Source of the DNA: Candidatus Onthomonas avicola
Lineage (GTDB): Bacteria; Bacillota; Clostridia; Oscillospirales; Oscillospiraceae
NCBI GenBank assembly: GCA_018710845.1
Contig: DVJB01000062.1
Coordinates: forward strand, 62,001-126,000
DNA length: 64,000 bases
Direction: 5' to 3'
Shown: piece by piece, positions 41,286 through 52,928 of the stretch
Layout: the number at the start of each line of letters is the position of its first letter
Position numbering within the stretch: the stretch's first letter is position 1
The notes under the pieces: model-generated
What the model was told of the DNA's origin: nothing
The model's database searches: none
Seen by the model: only the letters and a program-made list of their open reading frames with translations
Program-made: the position numbers and the translations under genes

Positions 41286-41363
41286 CCATTCCCCGCCTTA
41301 GACAAGACGGGGAATGGGGTTGGACACCATGGGTCCCGGCCGGTCAGGGAATGGGCGGCCGGG
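41286..41363 (-). repeat. Two tandem hairpins between GH3 and symporter genes
   Basis: CCATTCCCCG (41286-41295) pairs with CGGGGAATGG (41308-41317), and CCCGGCC (41335-41341) with GGCCGGG (41357-41363). Neither has a clear T-run on the minus strand. They fill the 138-bp gap and may partially terminate or protect the glycosidase mRNA, tuning transporter expression downstream. Confidence 0.6.
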
Positions 41364-41388
41364 ATGTCCATGCCATTACCTGTCCTTC

Positions 41389-44300
41389 TTATTTCCGGTT
41401 CGTGCTGGATTTCTTGAGTTTGAGCGCGCCGACGAGGTTGATGGCGCAGACCACGGTGCCGACCGCGCCGACCGCGATGACGGCGTAGATCGCGAGCTGC
41501 CACCAGGGGATGTTATCCACGATCCGGGTGTCCTCATCCCAGCCGTTCATGGCGTTGGAGTTGACCACGGTGTAGCAGATGTTGTGGATCGCTTCCTTCA
41601 TCTCGGCGATCATGTTCTCGTCCGCGGTGAGGTTCTCGCTGACATAGGTGGTGTGGATCATCGGCATCGGGCTGTCCCAGATGTCGGTGCCGGCCAGGAG
41701 GGCGTCGGGGACGTCCATGTACTGGCTGGAGCCGGAGAAGTCGGTGATGGACATGCCGCGCATACCGAGCTCGCCGCGCAGGTAGGAGGTCTGGAGGTTG
41801 TAGTTCTCGCCGCACCACTCAGTGCCCCAGCGGTTGAAGCCGGACATGGTGCACCAGGCGCCGCCGTCGATGATGGCGCGGTCAGCGACCTCGAGATAGA
41901 TCTCGCGGGCGGCCTGCTCGGTCAGCCAGGTGTTGACGCCGCGGCGGCTGGACTCGGAGTCGTTCAGGGCCACGTGCTTCAGGTAGACATAGACGCCCTT
42001 GGACTGGATGCCCTGGGTCTCAGCGGTGCAGATCTCGCCGGAGACGAAGGGGTCCTCAGAGTAGTACTCGAAGTTACGGCCAGAATAGGCGGTGCGGTGC
42101 ATGTTCACGCCGGGACCATAGAGACCGGAGTAGCCGAAGGCCATGCAGTCCTCGCCGATGGCGGCGCCGACGCGGTACATCAGCTCGGTGTTCATGGTGG
42201 CGGCCATGATGTCCTCAGAGGTGAAGGCGGTGCCGGAGCGGCCGCCGGTCAGGCTGGCGGTGAAGCCCTGCGGGCCGTTCTCGTCGTTGGTGGCGACCTT
42301 GTGGATGGAGCGGGCCATCGCGGTGTTGTGGAAGCCCAGGGTGATCATGTTGTTCATCTCGTCGAAGGTGAGCTGATCGAGGAGCTGATACCAGCGCTCG
42401 TCATCCTTCTCCGCGCCGATGAGCATGGACAGGTTCAGGCCGTTGTCCGCGCCCAGGGTGGAGCCGTAGGTCTCCAGGGCGGTGCCGTCATAGGAGGAGG
42501 CGTCATAGCGGATGAAGGCCAGGTCGGCCGCGGTGGCGTCCGTCAGAGTGAGGACGGCGGGAGAGTGCGGATAGGTGCCCTCCCAGTCGGTGCGGCTCAG
42601 GGCGGTGAAGTCACCGTCGGGCGCGACCGAGCTGATGGTAGGATCGGACTCGCTGAAGAGGTTGGTGATGGCGTTGCCGGTCGCGCGGGAGGTGGCGAAG
42701 ATCTCGGTGTCCAGAGACTCGACCGTCCACTCCCAGGTCATGCCGGCGTTGCCCTCGGCGTCCATGCCGTCGGCGGTGGTGTAGCCCTTGGCGGCCAGGA
42801 CGTTGTTCAGGGCCTCGTGCGCGCCGTTGGCGACGGTGAAGTAGTAGGAACCGGCGTCGAGGATGTAGGTGCCGGCGCCATAGGCGTCATAGGAGCGCAG
42901 CTCGGTCTTCGGGACCTCGATGGAGACGTCGGCGGAGGCGCCGGGCTCGAGGACGTCCGTCTTGGCAAAGCCGCACAGCTCGATGGAGGCCTTCTCGATC
43001 TTGTTGGCCACGTCATAGTCGGTGAACGGGGACTGGAAGTAGACCTGGACGGTCTTCTTGGAGGCCACATCGCCGGTGTTGGTGACGGTGACATTGACGG
43101 TGAAGCTGTCGGCGTTCTCCGTCACGCTGTAGTTGCTGTACTCGAAAGTGGTGTAGCTGATGCCATAGCCGAAGGGATAGGCGACGGTGGTGGTGTAGTC
43201 ATAGTCTCCGGCGTTGCCGGTGCCCATGACGGCATCCTCGTACCGGGTCTCGAAGTAACGGTAGCCGAGGTAGATGCCCTCCTCGTAGGCGGAGTACATG
43301 CCCTGGACGTCCGCGCTGTCCTCGCACTGCAGGCCGTAGTCATCGGCGTTGGTGTACTTCTGGGAGTAGAAGTTGTGGATGGCGGGGTTGGTCAGGTTGT
43401 CATAGAGGAAGGTGTCCACCAGGGAGCCGGAGGGAGAGGCAGCGCCGGTCAGCAGCTCCGCCACGCCCACGATGCCGGACTGGCCGACGTCGCCGATCCA
43501 CATGCAGGAGTCGATGCCGTAGTCCACGCCGCAGATCTCAGGATTCAGGAAGTCGAGCTCGATGGCGTTGGAGGTGTTGAGCAGGACGATGATGCTCTTG
43601 AAGACGCCGGCGTCCTTGAGTTTCTTCAGGCCGGCCAGCAGCTCCTGCTCCTGGGTGGAGAGGGCCAGATAGTTGCCGTCGGTGCCGTCAGCGGAGGAGC
43701 CATAGGTGTAGGCGACCTCCTGGCCGTCCTTGGTGTAGGTCATCTCCGCGCCGATGTCGCCGGCGGGGAGGTCCGCGCCCTCGCCGCCGGAGCGGGCGAA
43801 GACGACGATGGCGGCGTCGCCGTAGTCGGCGAAGGAGTCGCCGGCGCCGGCCTCGACCTCAGACCAGGGGGCCTCGTTGACGCCATACTGGGAGTTGGCG
43901 ACCAGGGAGTCCGAGATGGCGGCCGGGGTCTGGCGGCCATACTTGCTGAAGACGCTCTCGGAGGTGTACCAGCTCCACAGCGTCTCGTTGACCTCGACGC
44001 CGCGGGCGGTGAGCACGTCCTTCAGGGACTGGGCGGAGCTGGTGTCAACGCCGCCGGAGCCGGTGCCGCCGTACATCAGGTCGACCGAGCCGCGGGCGAA
44101 CAGGCTGACCTTCGCGCCGCTGGCCAGAGGCAGGGCGTCGTTGTCGTTCTTCAGCAGGGTGGAGCCCTCCTGGCCGAGCTCGGCGCACAGCGCCTCGGCG
44201 TTGGCCCAGCGCTCCTCGTCCGAAGAGAACTCACTGGCAAAATAGACGTCGTCAGACGCGCCGTCAACCCTGAAGTAATTGGTGCCCAGGGCCACGTTGA

Positions 44301-44412
44301 TCGTGGTGGCGTACATATTGGCCACGACGTTGAGCACGATGCCGACCACCAGAACAATGGCCATGATCGCGGTCAGGACGGACCAGAGTACGACTTTTGG
44401 TTTCTTCTGCAT
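41389..44412 (-). CDS. Membrane-anchored, domain-permuted GH3 beta-glycosidase
   Basis: A 1007-residue family 3 glycoside hydrolase in which the usual order is reversed. The alpha/beta-sandwich domain comes first (EGSTLLKNDNDALPL, YGGTGSGGVD, about 75-400). A fibronectin-like domain follows (VTVTNTGDVASKKTVQVYF). The TIM-barrel domain comes last (about 560-950; YSEDPFVSGE, YLKHVALND, nucleophile Asp in MSITDFSG). An N-terminal transmembrane helix (VVLWSVLTAIMAIVLVVGI) and a C-terminal one before the basic tail LKLKKSSTNRK suggest both ends are in the membrane. GGAGG precedes the ATG. The codon bias is strong enough to create long antisense open frames. It is second in the glucuronide operon. 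Confidence 0.88.
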   Translation of the reverse strand: MQKKPKVVLWSVLTAIMAIVLVVGIVLNVVANMYATTINVALGTNYFRVDGASDDVYFASEFSSDEERWANAEALCAELGQEGSTLLKNDNDALPLASGAKVSLFARGSVDLMYGGTGSGGVDTSSAQSLKDVLTARGVEVNETLWSWYTSESVFSKYGRQTPAAISDSLVANSQYGVNEAPWSEVEAGAGDSFADYGDAAIVVFARSGGEGADLPAGDIGAEMTYTKDGQEVAYTYGSSADGTDGNYLALSTQEQELLAGLKKLKDAGVFKSIIVLLNTSNAIELDFLNPEICGVDYGIDSCMWIGDVGQSGIVGVAELLTGAASPSGSLVDTFLYDNLTNPAIHNFYSQKYTNADDYGLQCEDSADVQGMYSAYEEGIYLGYRYFETRYEDAVMGTGNAGDYDYTTTVAYPFGYGISYTTFEYSNYSVTENADSFTVNVTVTNTGDVASKKTVQVYFQSPFTDYDVANKIEKASIELCGFAKTDVLEPGASADVSIEVPKTELRSYDAYGAGTYILDAGSYYFTVANGAHEALNNVLAAKGYTTADGMDAEGNAGMTWEWTVESLDTEIFATSRATGNAITNLFSESDPTISSVAPDGDFTALSRTDWEGTYPHSPAVLTLTDATAADLAFIRYDASSYDGTALETYGSTLGADNGLNLSMLIGAEKDDERWYQLLDQLTFDEMNNMITLGFHNTAMARSIHKVATNDENGPQGFTASLTGGRSGTAFTSEDIMAATMNTELMYRVGAAIGEDCMAFGYSGLYGPGVNMHRTAYSGRNFEYYSEDPFVSGEICTAETQGIQSKGVYVYLKHVALNDSESSRRGVNTWLTEQAAREIYLEVADRAIIDGGAWCTMSGFNRWGTEWCGENYNLQTSYLRGELGMRGMSITDFSGSSQYMDVPDALLAGTDIWDSPMPMIHTTYVSENLTADENMIAEMKEAIHNICYTVVNSNAMNGWDEDTRIVDNIPWWQLAIYAVIAVGAVGTVVCAINLVGALKLKKSSTNRK

Positions 44413-44486
44413 TTCTTTTCCTCCTACAAAAGATTTATTTTACCCTGCCCTTCTCACCAGAGGACAGTGATAAACACGGGGACGGC

Positions 44487-46409
44487 TCACACCCAGTTTG
44501 CGCTGTTGCTGCTGCTCTTCTGGAGGGTGTAAGCCGGGTTGGGCTGACTGACATAGCGGAAGGTGGCGCTGTCCTTGCAGTCGCCCGCCACCGCCTCGAC
44601 CACGGTCTCACCCTTCAGCGTGACCTGGAACGTCAGCACCTTGCTGCCGCTCTGTTCGGCCAGCAGCGTTCCGTTGACATAGAGCGAGACCTTCGGCTGG
44701 TTGGTATAGACCTTGACCGTCGTCACCTGCTCCGGGCGGTCCACATAGCGGCTGCCAGCGATATGGACGAAGGGCTCATCACTCCAGTAGGCCTTATAGA
44801 GATAGAAGCTGTCCTTTTTGATCTTCCGATCAAAGGTGACCAGACCCTTGTGGTTCATGCCCGGCTCGCCGCCCTGATCGCGGGCATCGGCGGCAAAGTC
44901 GAACATATTCCACACATGGGTGCTCCACATGTAGGGGTGGCGCTCAAAGCATTCGACGAGGAACTCGTGATAGATGGCCTGATATTCCTCTGTATGGTCG
45001 CCGCGCTTAGGATGGGAGGAATGCAGGTTGGGCATGCCCTCGCAGCCATACTCCGAATAGCCCAGGCAACGGTTCGGATAGCGCCAGTGGAAAAAGCTGA
45101 TCCACCAGTCGTTCAGGAAGAGGCCCGGGACGTACCAGCCCAGGTAGAGGTTCCAGCTGACAAGGTCGGTGATATGCGCCACCTTGTTGAACGGGCCGCA
45201 CATCGCATAGCAGGCAAGCGTTGTCGGCCGGGTGGGGTCCATCTTGTGACACAGGTCGTTGAGCACCCGGTGGTTGTCCAGCATGTCCTCCTTGTCCTTG
45301 GTGGAGATGGTGATCTCGTTGGAGACGCCCCAGGTGACAATGCTGGGATGGTTATAGTTCTGGATGATCAGCTCCTTCATCTGGCTGATCGTATTCTCAC
45401 GGCCATTGGGCATATGCTCGGAGATATAGGGGATCTCCGCCCAGACAATCATGCCGTACTGATCGCACAGGTCATAGAAATATTGGTCGTGCTGATAATG
45501 GGCCAGGCGGATGGTGTTGGCGCCGATCTCGCGGATGAGTGCCATATCCTCGTCGTGCTCGGCCTTGCTGAGCGCATTGCCGATGCCTCTGCGGTCCTGG
45601 TGGCGGGAGACGCCGTGGAGCGGATACTTGCGGCCGTTGAGGAAGAAGCCCTCCTTCGGGTCCACCTTAAAGGTGCGGAACCCAAAGCGGCTGCTGATCT
45701 CATCTACGATCTCTCCCTCATAGCGCAGCTGCAGCGTGGCAGTATAGAGATAGGGATCCTTTACTCCATCCCACAGGTGGACGTCCGGGACTTCCAGGGA
45801 GATGTCGTTCCCCTCTCCCTTGGCCACAATTACGCCGTTTGCGTCTGTCACGGTGACAAGGATCTGCGCCGATTTGACATTGGTATAGCTCTCCACACGC
45901 ACCTTACCGGTTCTCTGGGAGACTGTCGGAGTGATCTGCAGACCAGGTCCCCCGTAATAGTCCAGGTCGAAGTGGGCCCGGTTGACCACCATCAGATAGA
46001 CGTCCCGATAGATGCCGCCGTAAAATGTAAAATCTGCCTTCTGCGGATAGACGCGGTCGTTCACGCTGTTGTCCGCCGTCACTTCCAGCAGATTTTCCTT
46101 TTCCAGCAAATCGGTGATATCCGCCCGGAACGTCGAATAGCCGCCGTCATGGTGGACGACCTGCCGCCCGTTCACCGAGACATCCGCTGTGGAATTGACG
46201 CCGCGGAACTCCAAATATACCTGTTCCCGCTCCGGATCAAACGCCGGCAGCGGGAATTTGCGCGTGTACTGGCAGCTGCCGCGCCAGTAGTCATTGCCGC
46301 CGTCCTGACCATCGATGGCGTTCCAGGTATGCGGAAGGTCTACCGCCTTCCACTGCCTGTCCGGTCCACAGAATTGCCAGCCCGGATTTAAGCACTCAAT
46401 CCTTCTCAA
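44487..46409 (-). CDS. GH2 beta-glucuronidase/beta-galactosidase
   Basis: A family 2 glycosidase of 640 residues from the TTG at 46409. The TTG has AAAGGGAGG six bases upstream and gives the family-typical RRIECLNPGWQF. An ATG at 46505 would add 32 residues without a ribosome-binding site and would lie closer to the promoter. The acid/base Glu is in WGVSNEITIS and the nucleophile Glu in LGYSEYGCEG. The C-terminal part contains MNHKGLVTFDRK, whose N-x-K resembles the glucuronate-recognition motif of beta-glucuronidases. Related galactosidases share a similar NDK, however. The operon context favours glucuronides. Confidence 0.85.
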   Translation of the reverse strand: MRRIECLNPGWQFCGPDRQWKAVDLPHTWNAIDGQDGGNDYWRGSCQYTRKFPLPAFDPEREQVYLEFRGVNSTADVSVNGRQVVHHDGGYSTFRADITDLLEKENLLEVTADNSVNDRVYPQKADFTFYGGIYRDVYLMVVNRAHFDLDYYGGPGLQITPTVSQRTGKVRVESYTNVKSAQILVTVTDANGVIVAKGEGNDISLEVPDVHLWDGVKDPYLYTATLQLRYEGEIVDEISSRFGFRTFKVDPKEGFFLNGRKYPLHGVSRHQDRRGIGNALSKAEHDEDMALIREIGANTIRLAHYQHDQYFYDLCDQYGMIVWAEIPYISEHMPNGRENTISQMKELIIQNYNHPSIVTWGVSNEITISTKDKEDMLDNHRVLNDLCHKMDPTRPTTLACYAMCGPFNKVAHITDLVSWNLYLGWYVPGLFLNDWWISFFHWRYPNRCLGYSEYGCEGMPNLHSSHPKRGDHTEEYQAIYHEFLVECFERHPYMWSTHVWNMFDFAADARDQGGEPGMNHKGLVTFDRKIKKDSFYLYKAYWSDEPFVHIAGSRYVDRPEQVTTVKVYTNQPKVSLYVNGTLLAEQSGSKVLTFQVTLKGETVVEAVAGDCKDSATFRYVSQPNPAYTLQKSSSNSANWV

Positions 46410-46527
46410 TCCAATCCTCCCTTTCTCTGCCTGATTGGTATGCAGATGTGCATGCGTAGGACAAAAGCCGTCGCTGCGCACCGGCCAGTACACAGCCATG
46501 TTCATCGTTGCACATGATGATATGCTA

Positions 46528-46596
46528 ATTTTACAAATATTTTTCTAAAAGCTCAACACTCTTTGCGCAAGTGGCTTTCCATATTGCTTAAGTGGT
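46528..46596 (-). promoter_or_regulatory. GH2 operon promoter with LytTR-like direct repeats
   Basis: Minus strand: -35 TTGAGC (46551-46556), 17-bp spacer, -10 TAAAAT (46528-46533). Just upstream, CCACTT occurs twice (46569-46574 and 46590-46595), exactly 21 bp apart. This is the spacing of LytTR-domain binding sites (9-bp repeats, 12-bp gap). CCACTTAAG resembles the AgrA-type half-site. The LytTR regulator encoded 1.4 kb upstream is the natural candidate to bind. Confidence 0.65.
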
Positions 46597-46606
46597 CGTT
46601 CGACGC

Positions 46607-46658
46607 AAAAAAACTGCCCTAATTTTTGTGATAAATGCACAAAGAATCGGGCAGTTTT
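46607..46658 (-). terminator. Intrinsic terminator of the two-component operon
   Basis: On the minus strand AAAACTGCCC...GGGCAGTTTTTTT, with an inner TTTGTG/CACAAA stem (plus-strand span 46607-46658). A seven-T run follows. It overlaps the last bases of the sensor-kinase gene and separates the regulators from the GH2 promoter. Confidence 0.85.
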
Positions 46659-47976
46659 ATTCTCTTTCATCAGAAGCTGGCTTGGGGAAAAGGATTCTCA
46701 GGCAAAAACAGCCGTTTTCCACTGCTATGGTCAGGAACCCGCCGTACTGTTCCGACGTCTGTCGGATGCTCTTGAGACCAAAGCCGTGGTAGCGTTTGTC
46801 CTCTTTGGTCGTCAGCGGCATTCCGTCCTCGTCAAACTGCAGCGAGCCGGCGATCGGATTGATAATTTGGACAATGACAAACTGATTTTCCTGATAGACC
46901 ATTACGTCGATGATCCGCTTTTCCGGCTCTTCCAGCTCTTTGACGTGTTCAATGGCATTGTCCAGCGCATTGCCGAAGATCGTATACAGGTCGACCGGGT
47001 CAATAAAATCCAGCCGCTTTCCGTCGGCAATACAGTTGGCCTGAATGGCATTGGCTTGGCAATAGAGGCTCTTCTCCGTCAAAACAGTGTCAAGTACCTT
47101 ATTTCCCGTATTAAACACGGTGGCGTCGTAGGCGTTGACGATACCTTCCATCTCCCGGAGATACTGCTCCCGCTGTTCGTCCTGATAGAGCACCCGCAGG
47201 GCGCGCAGCTGATGCTTCAAATCATGGCATTTTCGATTGATGAGCGCCACGTTTTCCCGGGCAAGCGCGTATTGACTCTTTTGCTGGGCCTGAATCCGGT
47301 TCAGGATACTTAGCTCCTGCCGCATGGCGCTTTTCTTGAACATCTCATGCTGAATATAGAGAAGCGTCACACAATACAACTCCATCAGCATCAGCAAAGG
47401 CCAGTCGGACCACCCGGCGGCAGACAGCCATCTGCCGCCGGACAAAAAGACCAGCATCTGGAGCACGGAAAAGGAAAACACCGCGCCGCCAAACTGCCGC
47501 GGTCCGATCTCATAACGCCCGCGCTCCGGCATCCAACGCGCCAGCGTAAGTCCAATGACGATGAAAAACGCTGCCGTGCACAGACATCCGATCAGGGTGC
47601 AGGGAAAGGGAAGGTGTGCTCCGCCGACAATCTCCCCTATGGCAAAGACAATCCAATAAATTTGGATGCCTAGCTCATGGATCGAAACCGTCCAGATCGT
47701 ACAGTAACAGACGGCCGGAAAGGTCAGCTGTGCGCACAGGTGAAACAGGCAGATCGCCAGGGCAATATGCAGGAGGGTGACTGCCCACTCAGGCCATCCG
47801 GCAGCCGGGAGAAAAAGCAGCCAGAATGCCAGCTGCAGCAGCAACCCGACAGCGGTGCAGGAGACTGCGCTCAGAGCGGCCCAGCGCCGATGCCGCAGCG
47901 GGATCAGAAACAACGCCGCCACCACCCAAAAGGACAGGGAGATTCCGAGCGCTATTCCCCAATGGCCTGGAGGCAT
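46657..47976 (-). CDS. GHKL sensor histidine kinase, AgrC/LytS-like
   Basis: A 439-residue kinase with about six N-terminal transmembrane helices (residues 1-215), a dimerisation helix with the phospho-acceptor His in RKCHDLKHQLRAL, and a GHKL ATPase domain (TIFGNALDNAIEH as N box, KRYHGFGLKSIRQ as G box). It lacks PAS or HAMP domains, as in peptide-sensing AgrC-type kinases. Its ATG overlaps the response-regulator stop (TGATG) and has GGAGGG inside that gene, so the pair is coupled. The ligand is unknown; a sugar-related signal fits the locus. Confidence 0.88.
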   Translation of the reverse strand: MPPGHWGIALGISLSFWVVAALFLIPLRHRRWAALSAVSCTAVGLLLQLAFWLLFLPAAGWPEWAVTLLHIALAICLFHLCAQLTFPAVCYCTIWTVSIHELGIQIYWIVFAIGEIVGGAHLPFPCTLIGCLCTAAFFIVIGLTLARWMPERGRYEIGPRQFGGAVFSFSVLQMLVFLSGGRWLSAAGWSDWPLLMLMELYCVTLLYIQHEMFKKSAMRQELSILNRIQAQQKSQYALARENVALINRKCHDLKHQLRALRVLYQDEQREQYLREMEGIVNAYDATVFNTGNKVLDTVLTEKSLYCQANAIQANCIADGKRLDFIDPVDLYTIFGNALDNAIEHVKELEEPEKRIIDVMVYQENQFVIVQIINPIAGSLQFDEDGMPLTTKEDKRYHGFGLKSIRQTSEQYGGFLTIAVENGCFCLRILFPKPASDERE

Positions 47977-48683
47977 CAGTAATTCCCTCCTACGTAGTTG
48001 GTCAGCGCGGTCATAAACGCGGTCCGGTTCCGGCGGCTGATTTCCAGCTCATTTCCGGCGACAATCACAGTGTCCCGGCGGATTTCCGTCACGTAGCGCA
48101 GGTTGACCAAGTACCAGTAGTTGCATCGGACAAAGTGGTACCGGAACAGCTCCTGTTCTGTGGCTTGCATGGTCCCACGCACGACAAGCTCGCCCTGCTC
48201 AGTATGGTAGTGCAGCATACGGTTTTGCACTTCGATGTAGTAGATCTGGCTGGTGCTGATTCTCCGGATGGAGTCCGGCAGGTTCAGCAGTACCTGCCCG
48301 GATTCTCGCTTTTGTGCCCGTTGTACAGCCCTGGCAAAACGGACTGAAAAGGTGTAATAGTGGACCGGCTTGAGTACAAAATCCAGTGCGCCTACCTCGT
48401 AGCCGTTGATTGCATACTGCGCCATGTTGGTGACGAACATCAAAATCACTTCGCTGTCCTGCTGCCGGATGCAGGTGGCGGTATCCATTCCATTCACTTT
48501 CGGCAGCTCAATATCCAGCAGAATGATGTCATACTTCGGCTGATAGCCGCCTAAGATTTCGCTTCCGTCTCCAAATGCCTGCACCTGAAATTCCATCTCA
48601 TTTTCCCGGCCGTACCGGTGGATAAATTCCTGGAGCTGGCGGCTGTCTTCCCGATCGTCTTCCACGACTGCAATGTGAAGCAT
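47976..48683 (-). CDS. LytTR-type response regulator
   Basis: A 235-residue regulator with an N-terminal receiver domain (acidic VVEDDRED, phospho-acceptor Asp in IILLDIELP, Lys in DFVLKPVHY). A C-terminal LytTR DNA-binding domain follows (RRISTSQIYYIEVQNRMLHY, FRYHFVRCNYWYLVNLRYV). Start at 48683 (MLHIAVVEDD) with AAGGGGAGAGGG upstream; a further in-frame extension is unlikely. It is the first gene of the regulator pair located directly upstream of the glycosidase operon. LytTR-type repeats occur in that operon's promoter. Confidence 0.92.
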   Translation of the reverse strand: MLHIAVVEDDREDSRQLQEFIHRYGRENEMEFQVQAFGDGSEILGGYQPKYDIILLDIELPKVNGMDTATCIRQQDSEVILMFVTNMAQYAINGYEVGALDFVLKPVHYYTFSVRFARAVQRAQKRESGQVLLNLPDSIRRISTSQIYYIEVQNRMLHYHTEQGELVVRGTMQATEQELFRYHFVRCNYWYLVNLRYVTEIRRDTVIVAGNELEISRRNRTAFMTALTNYVGGNY

Positions 48684-48808
48684 CTGCCCTCTCCCCTTTC
48701 TCACTGACCTGGCTGACACCCGCTGCGTCCAGACAGGTTGTTGATATTTCTTGCCTCTGTGGCCGTCTGTTTTCAGCTAGGAAGTCGTCTTCCCGCTGTT
48801 TCAGGCAT

Positions 48809-48814
48809 ATTATA
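48809..48814 (-). promoter_or_regulatory. -10 box of the two-component operon
   Basis: A perfect TATAAT on the minus strand, about 125 bp before the regulator start, in context TTTTGCTATAATATGCC. The -35 is poor, suggesting activator dependence or an extended -10. No LytTR-like repeat was seen beside it. Confidence 0.5.
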
Positions 48815-48882
48815 GCAAAATCATCCAAGGCAGTAAAGTAGGGAATTTTGCTGTTATCCCACAGGCCGAAGGAAAGAGAACT

Positions 48883-50058
48883 TTAGGAATCCAAAATTCC
48901 GCTCTCCGAGATGGCCCGGATCAGCTCTTCCATCTGCGCGGTGCGCAGCACCAGCGCAAAGCGGACGTGCCCCTCTCCCAGCGAGCCGAACGCGGAACCC
49001 GGCGTACACAGAACTCCCGTGCGCTCGAGCAGCTCAAAACAAAATTCGACCGAATTGGTATACCGCCCCGGAAGCGGAGCCCAGGCAAACATGCTTCCCT
49101 CGCTGTCCGGCACATTCCAGCCAGCGGCCCGCAGCCCGCCGCACAGGGCGTCGCGGCGGCGCTGATAGCCTTTGCGCCGCCAAGCTACGCCGTCCTGCGG
49201 GCCGTTGAGGGCCGCAATGGCGGCATACTGTACCGGCTTGAAGATACCGTAGTCGATCTGGCTGCGCAGGGTGGCAAATTTCCGGATGATCTCACGGTTG
49301 CCGAGGGCAAAGGAGATGCGCGCTCCGGTCAGGCAGTAGCTCTTGGAGAGGGAATTGAACTCAATCCCAACTTCCTTGGCGCCGGGAAAAGAGAGGAAGG
49401 AGGGCGCCTCATGCCCATCGTAGACAATTTCAGAATAGGCGTTGTCATGTATAATGATGATCTGATTGCGCTCGGCAAAGGCGATCAGCTCCCGGTAAAA
49501 GCTGGCGGGCGCCGTCCGACAGACAGGGTTTGCGGGGTAAGAGACTACCATGACCTTCGCGCGGCGCGCGATATCCTCCGGAATGGACTCCAGGTCGGGC
49601 AGGTAGCCGTTTTCCGGCAGCAGATCGTATGGGACGATTTGCGCCCCGCAGAGCTGCGGGCCGATCTGAAAGATGGGGTAGCCCGGATTGGGCGCCAGAA
49701 CGAGGTCACCCGGGTCACACAGCGCCCAGGCAATATGGGCCATGCCCTCCTGAGTGCCATTGACGCTGGTGATCTCATCCGGCTCCAGCGTCACCTGATA
49801 GCGGCGAAAATACCATGCCTGGACCGCCTGAATCAGCTCAGGCAGATCAGCCAGAGCGTAGGTGTAATTCTCCGGCAGCTTGACAGCCTCTTCCATCGCA
49901 TGGATAACGTGCGGGTCCGGCTCAAAATCCGGGGTTCCAACCGAGAGATTCCAGACGGGCTTTCCGTCGCGCAGGCGCTGGTTTTTCCGCTCGTTGAGCA
50001 CACTGAAAATACCAGGCTGAAAGGATTCCATCCGGGACGCAAATCGAAGTTCCATCAT
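48883..50058 (-). CDS. Class I/II pyridoxal-phosphate aminotransferase
   Basis: A 391-residue fold-type I aminotransferase. The PLP-binding Lys is in EFNSLSKSYCLTGARISF, with SYPANPVCR and HDNAYSEIVYDG typical of the alpha/DapL-related subgroup. The N-terminal LSVGTPDFEPDPHV and SVNGTQEGMAHI resemble LL-diaminopimelate aminotransferases. The amino-acid substrate cannot be assigned from the sequence. The ATG at 50058 has GGAG at good spacing; two adjacent ATGs make the exact start ambiguous by one codon. It follows ligA by 9 bp. Confidence 0.85.
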   Translation of the reverse strand: MMELRFASRMESFQPGIFSVLNERKNQRLRDGKPVWNLSVGTPDFEPDPHVIHAMEEAVKLPENYTYALADLPELIQAVQAWYFRRYQVTLEPDEITSVNGTQEGMAHIAWALCDPGDLVLAPNPGYPIFQIGPQLCGAQIVPYDLLPENGYLPDLESIPEDIARRAKVMVVSYPANPVCRTAPASFYRELIAFAERNQIIIIHDNAYSEIVYDGHEAPSFLSFPGAKEVGIEFNSLSKSYCLTGARISFALGNREIIRKFATLRSQIDYGIFKPVQYAAIAALNGPQDGVAWRRKGYQRRRDALCGGLRAAGWNVPDSEGSMFAWAPLPGRYTNSVEFCFELLERTGVLCTPGSAFGSLGEGHVRFALVLRTAQMEELIRAISESGILDS

Positions 50059-50067
50059 CAAACGCTC

Positions 50068-52927
<2,860 letters not shown>

Positions 52928-52928
52928 T

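Noticed and set aside
41314..44532. A 1072-codon open frame on the plus strand
   Set aside because: It is the antisense of the GH3 gene, produced by strong codon bias; low-complexity Gly/Val/Ala product with no ribosome-binding site or motif.
44397..46391. Long plus-strand frame over the GH2 gene
   Set aside because: Antisense shadow of a clear GH2 gene; no recognisable domain.
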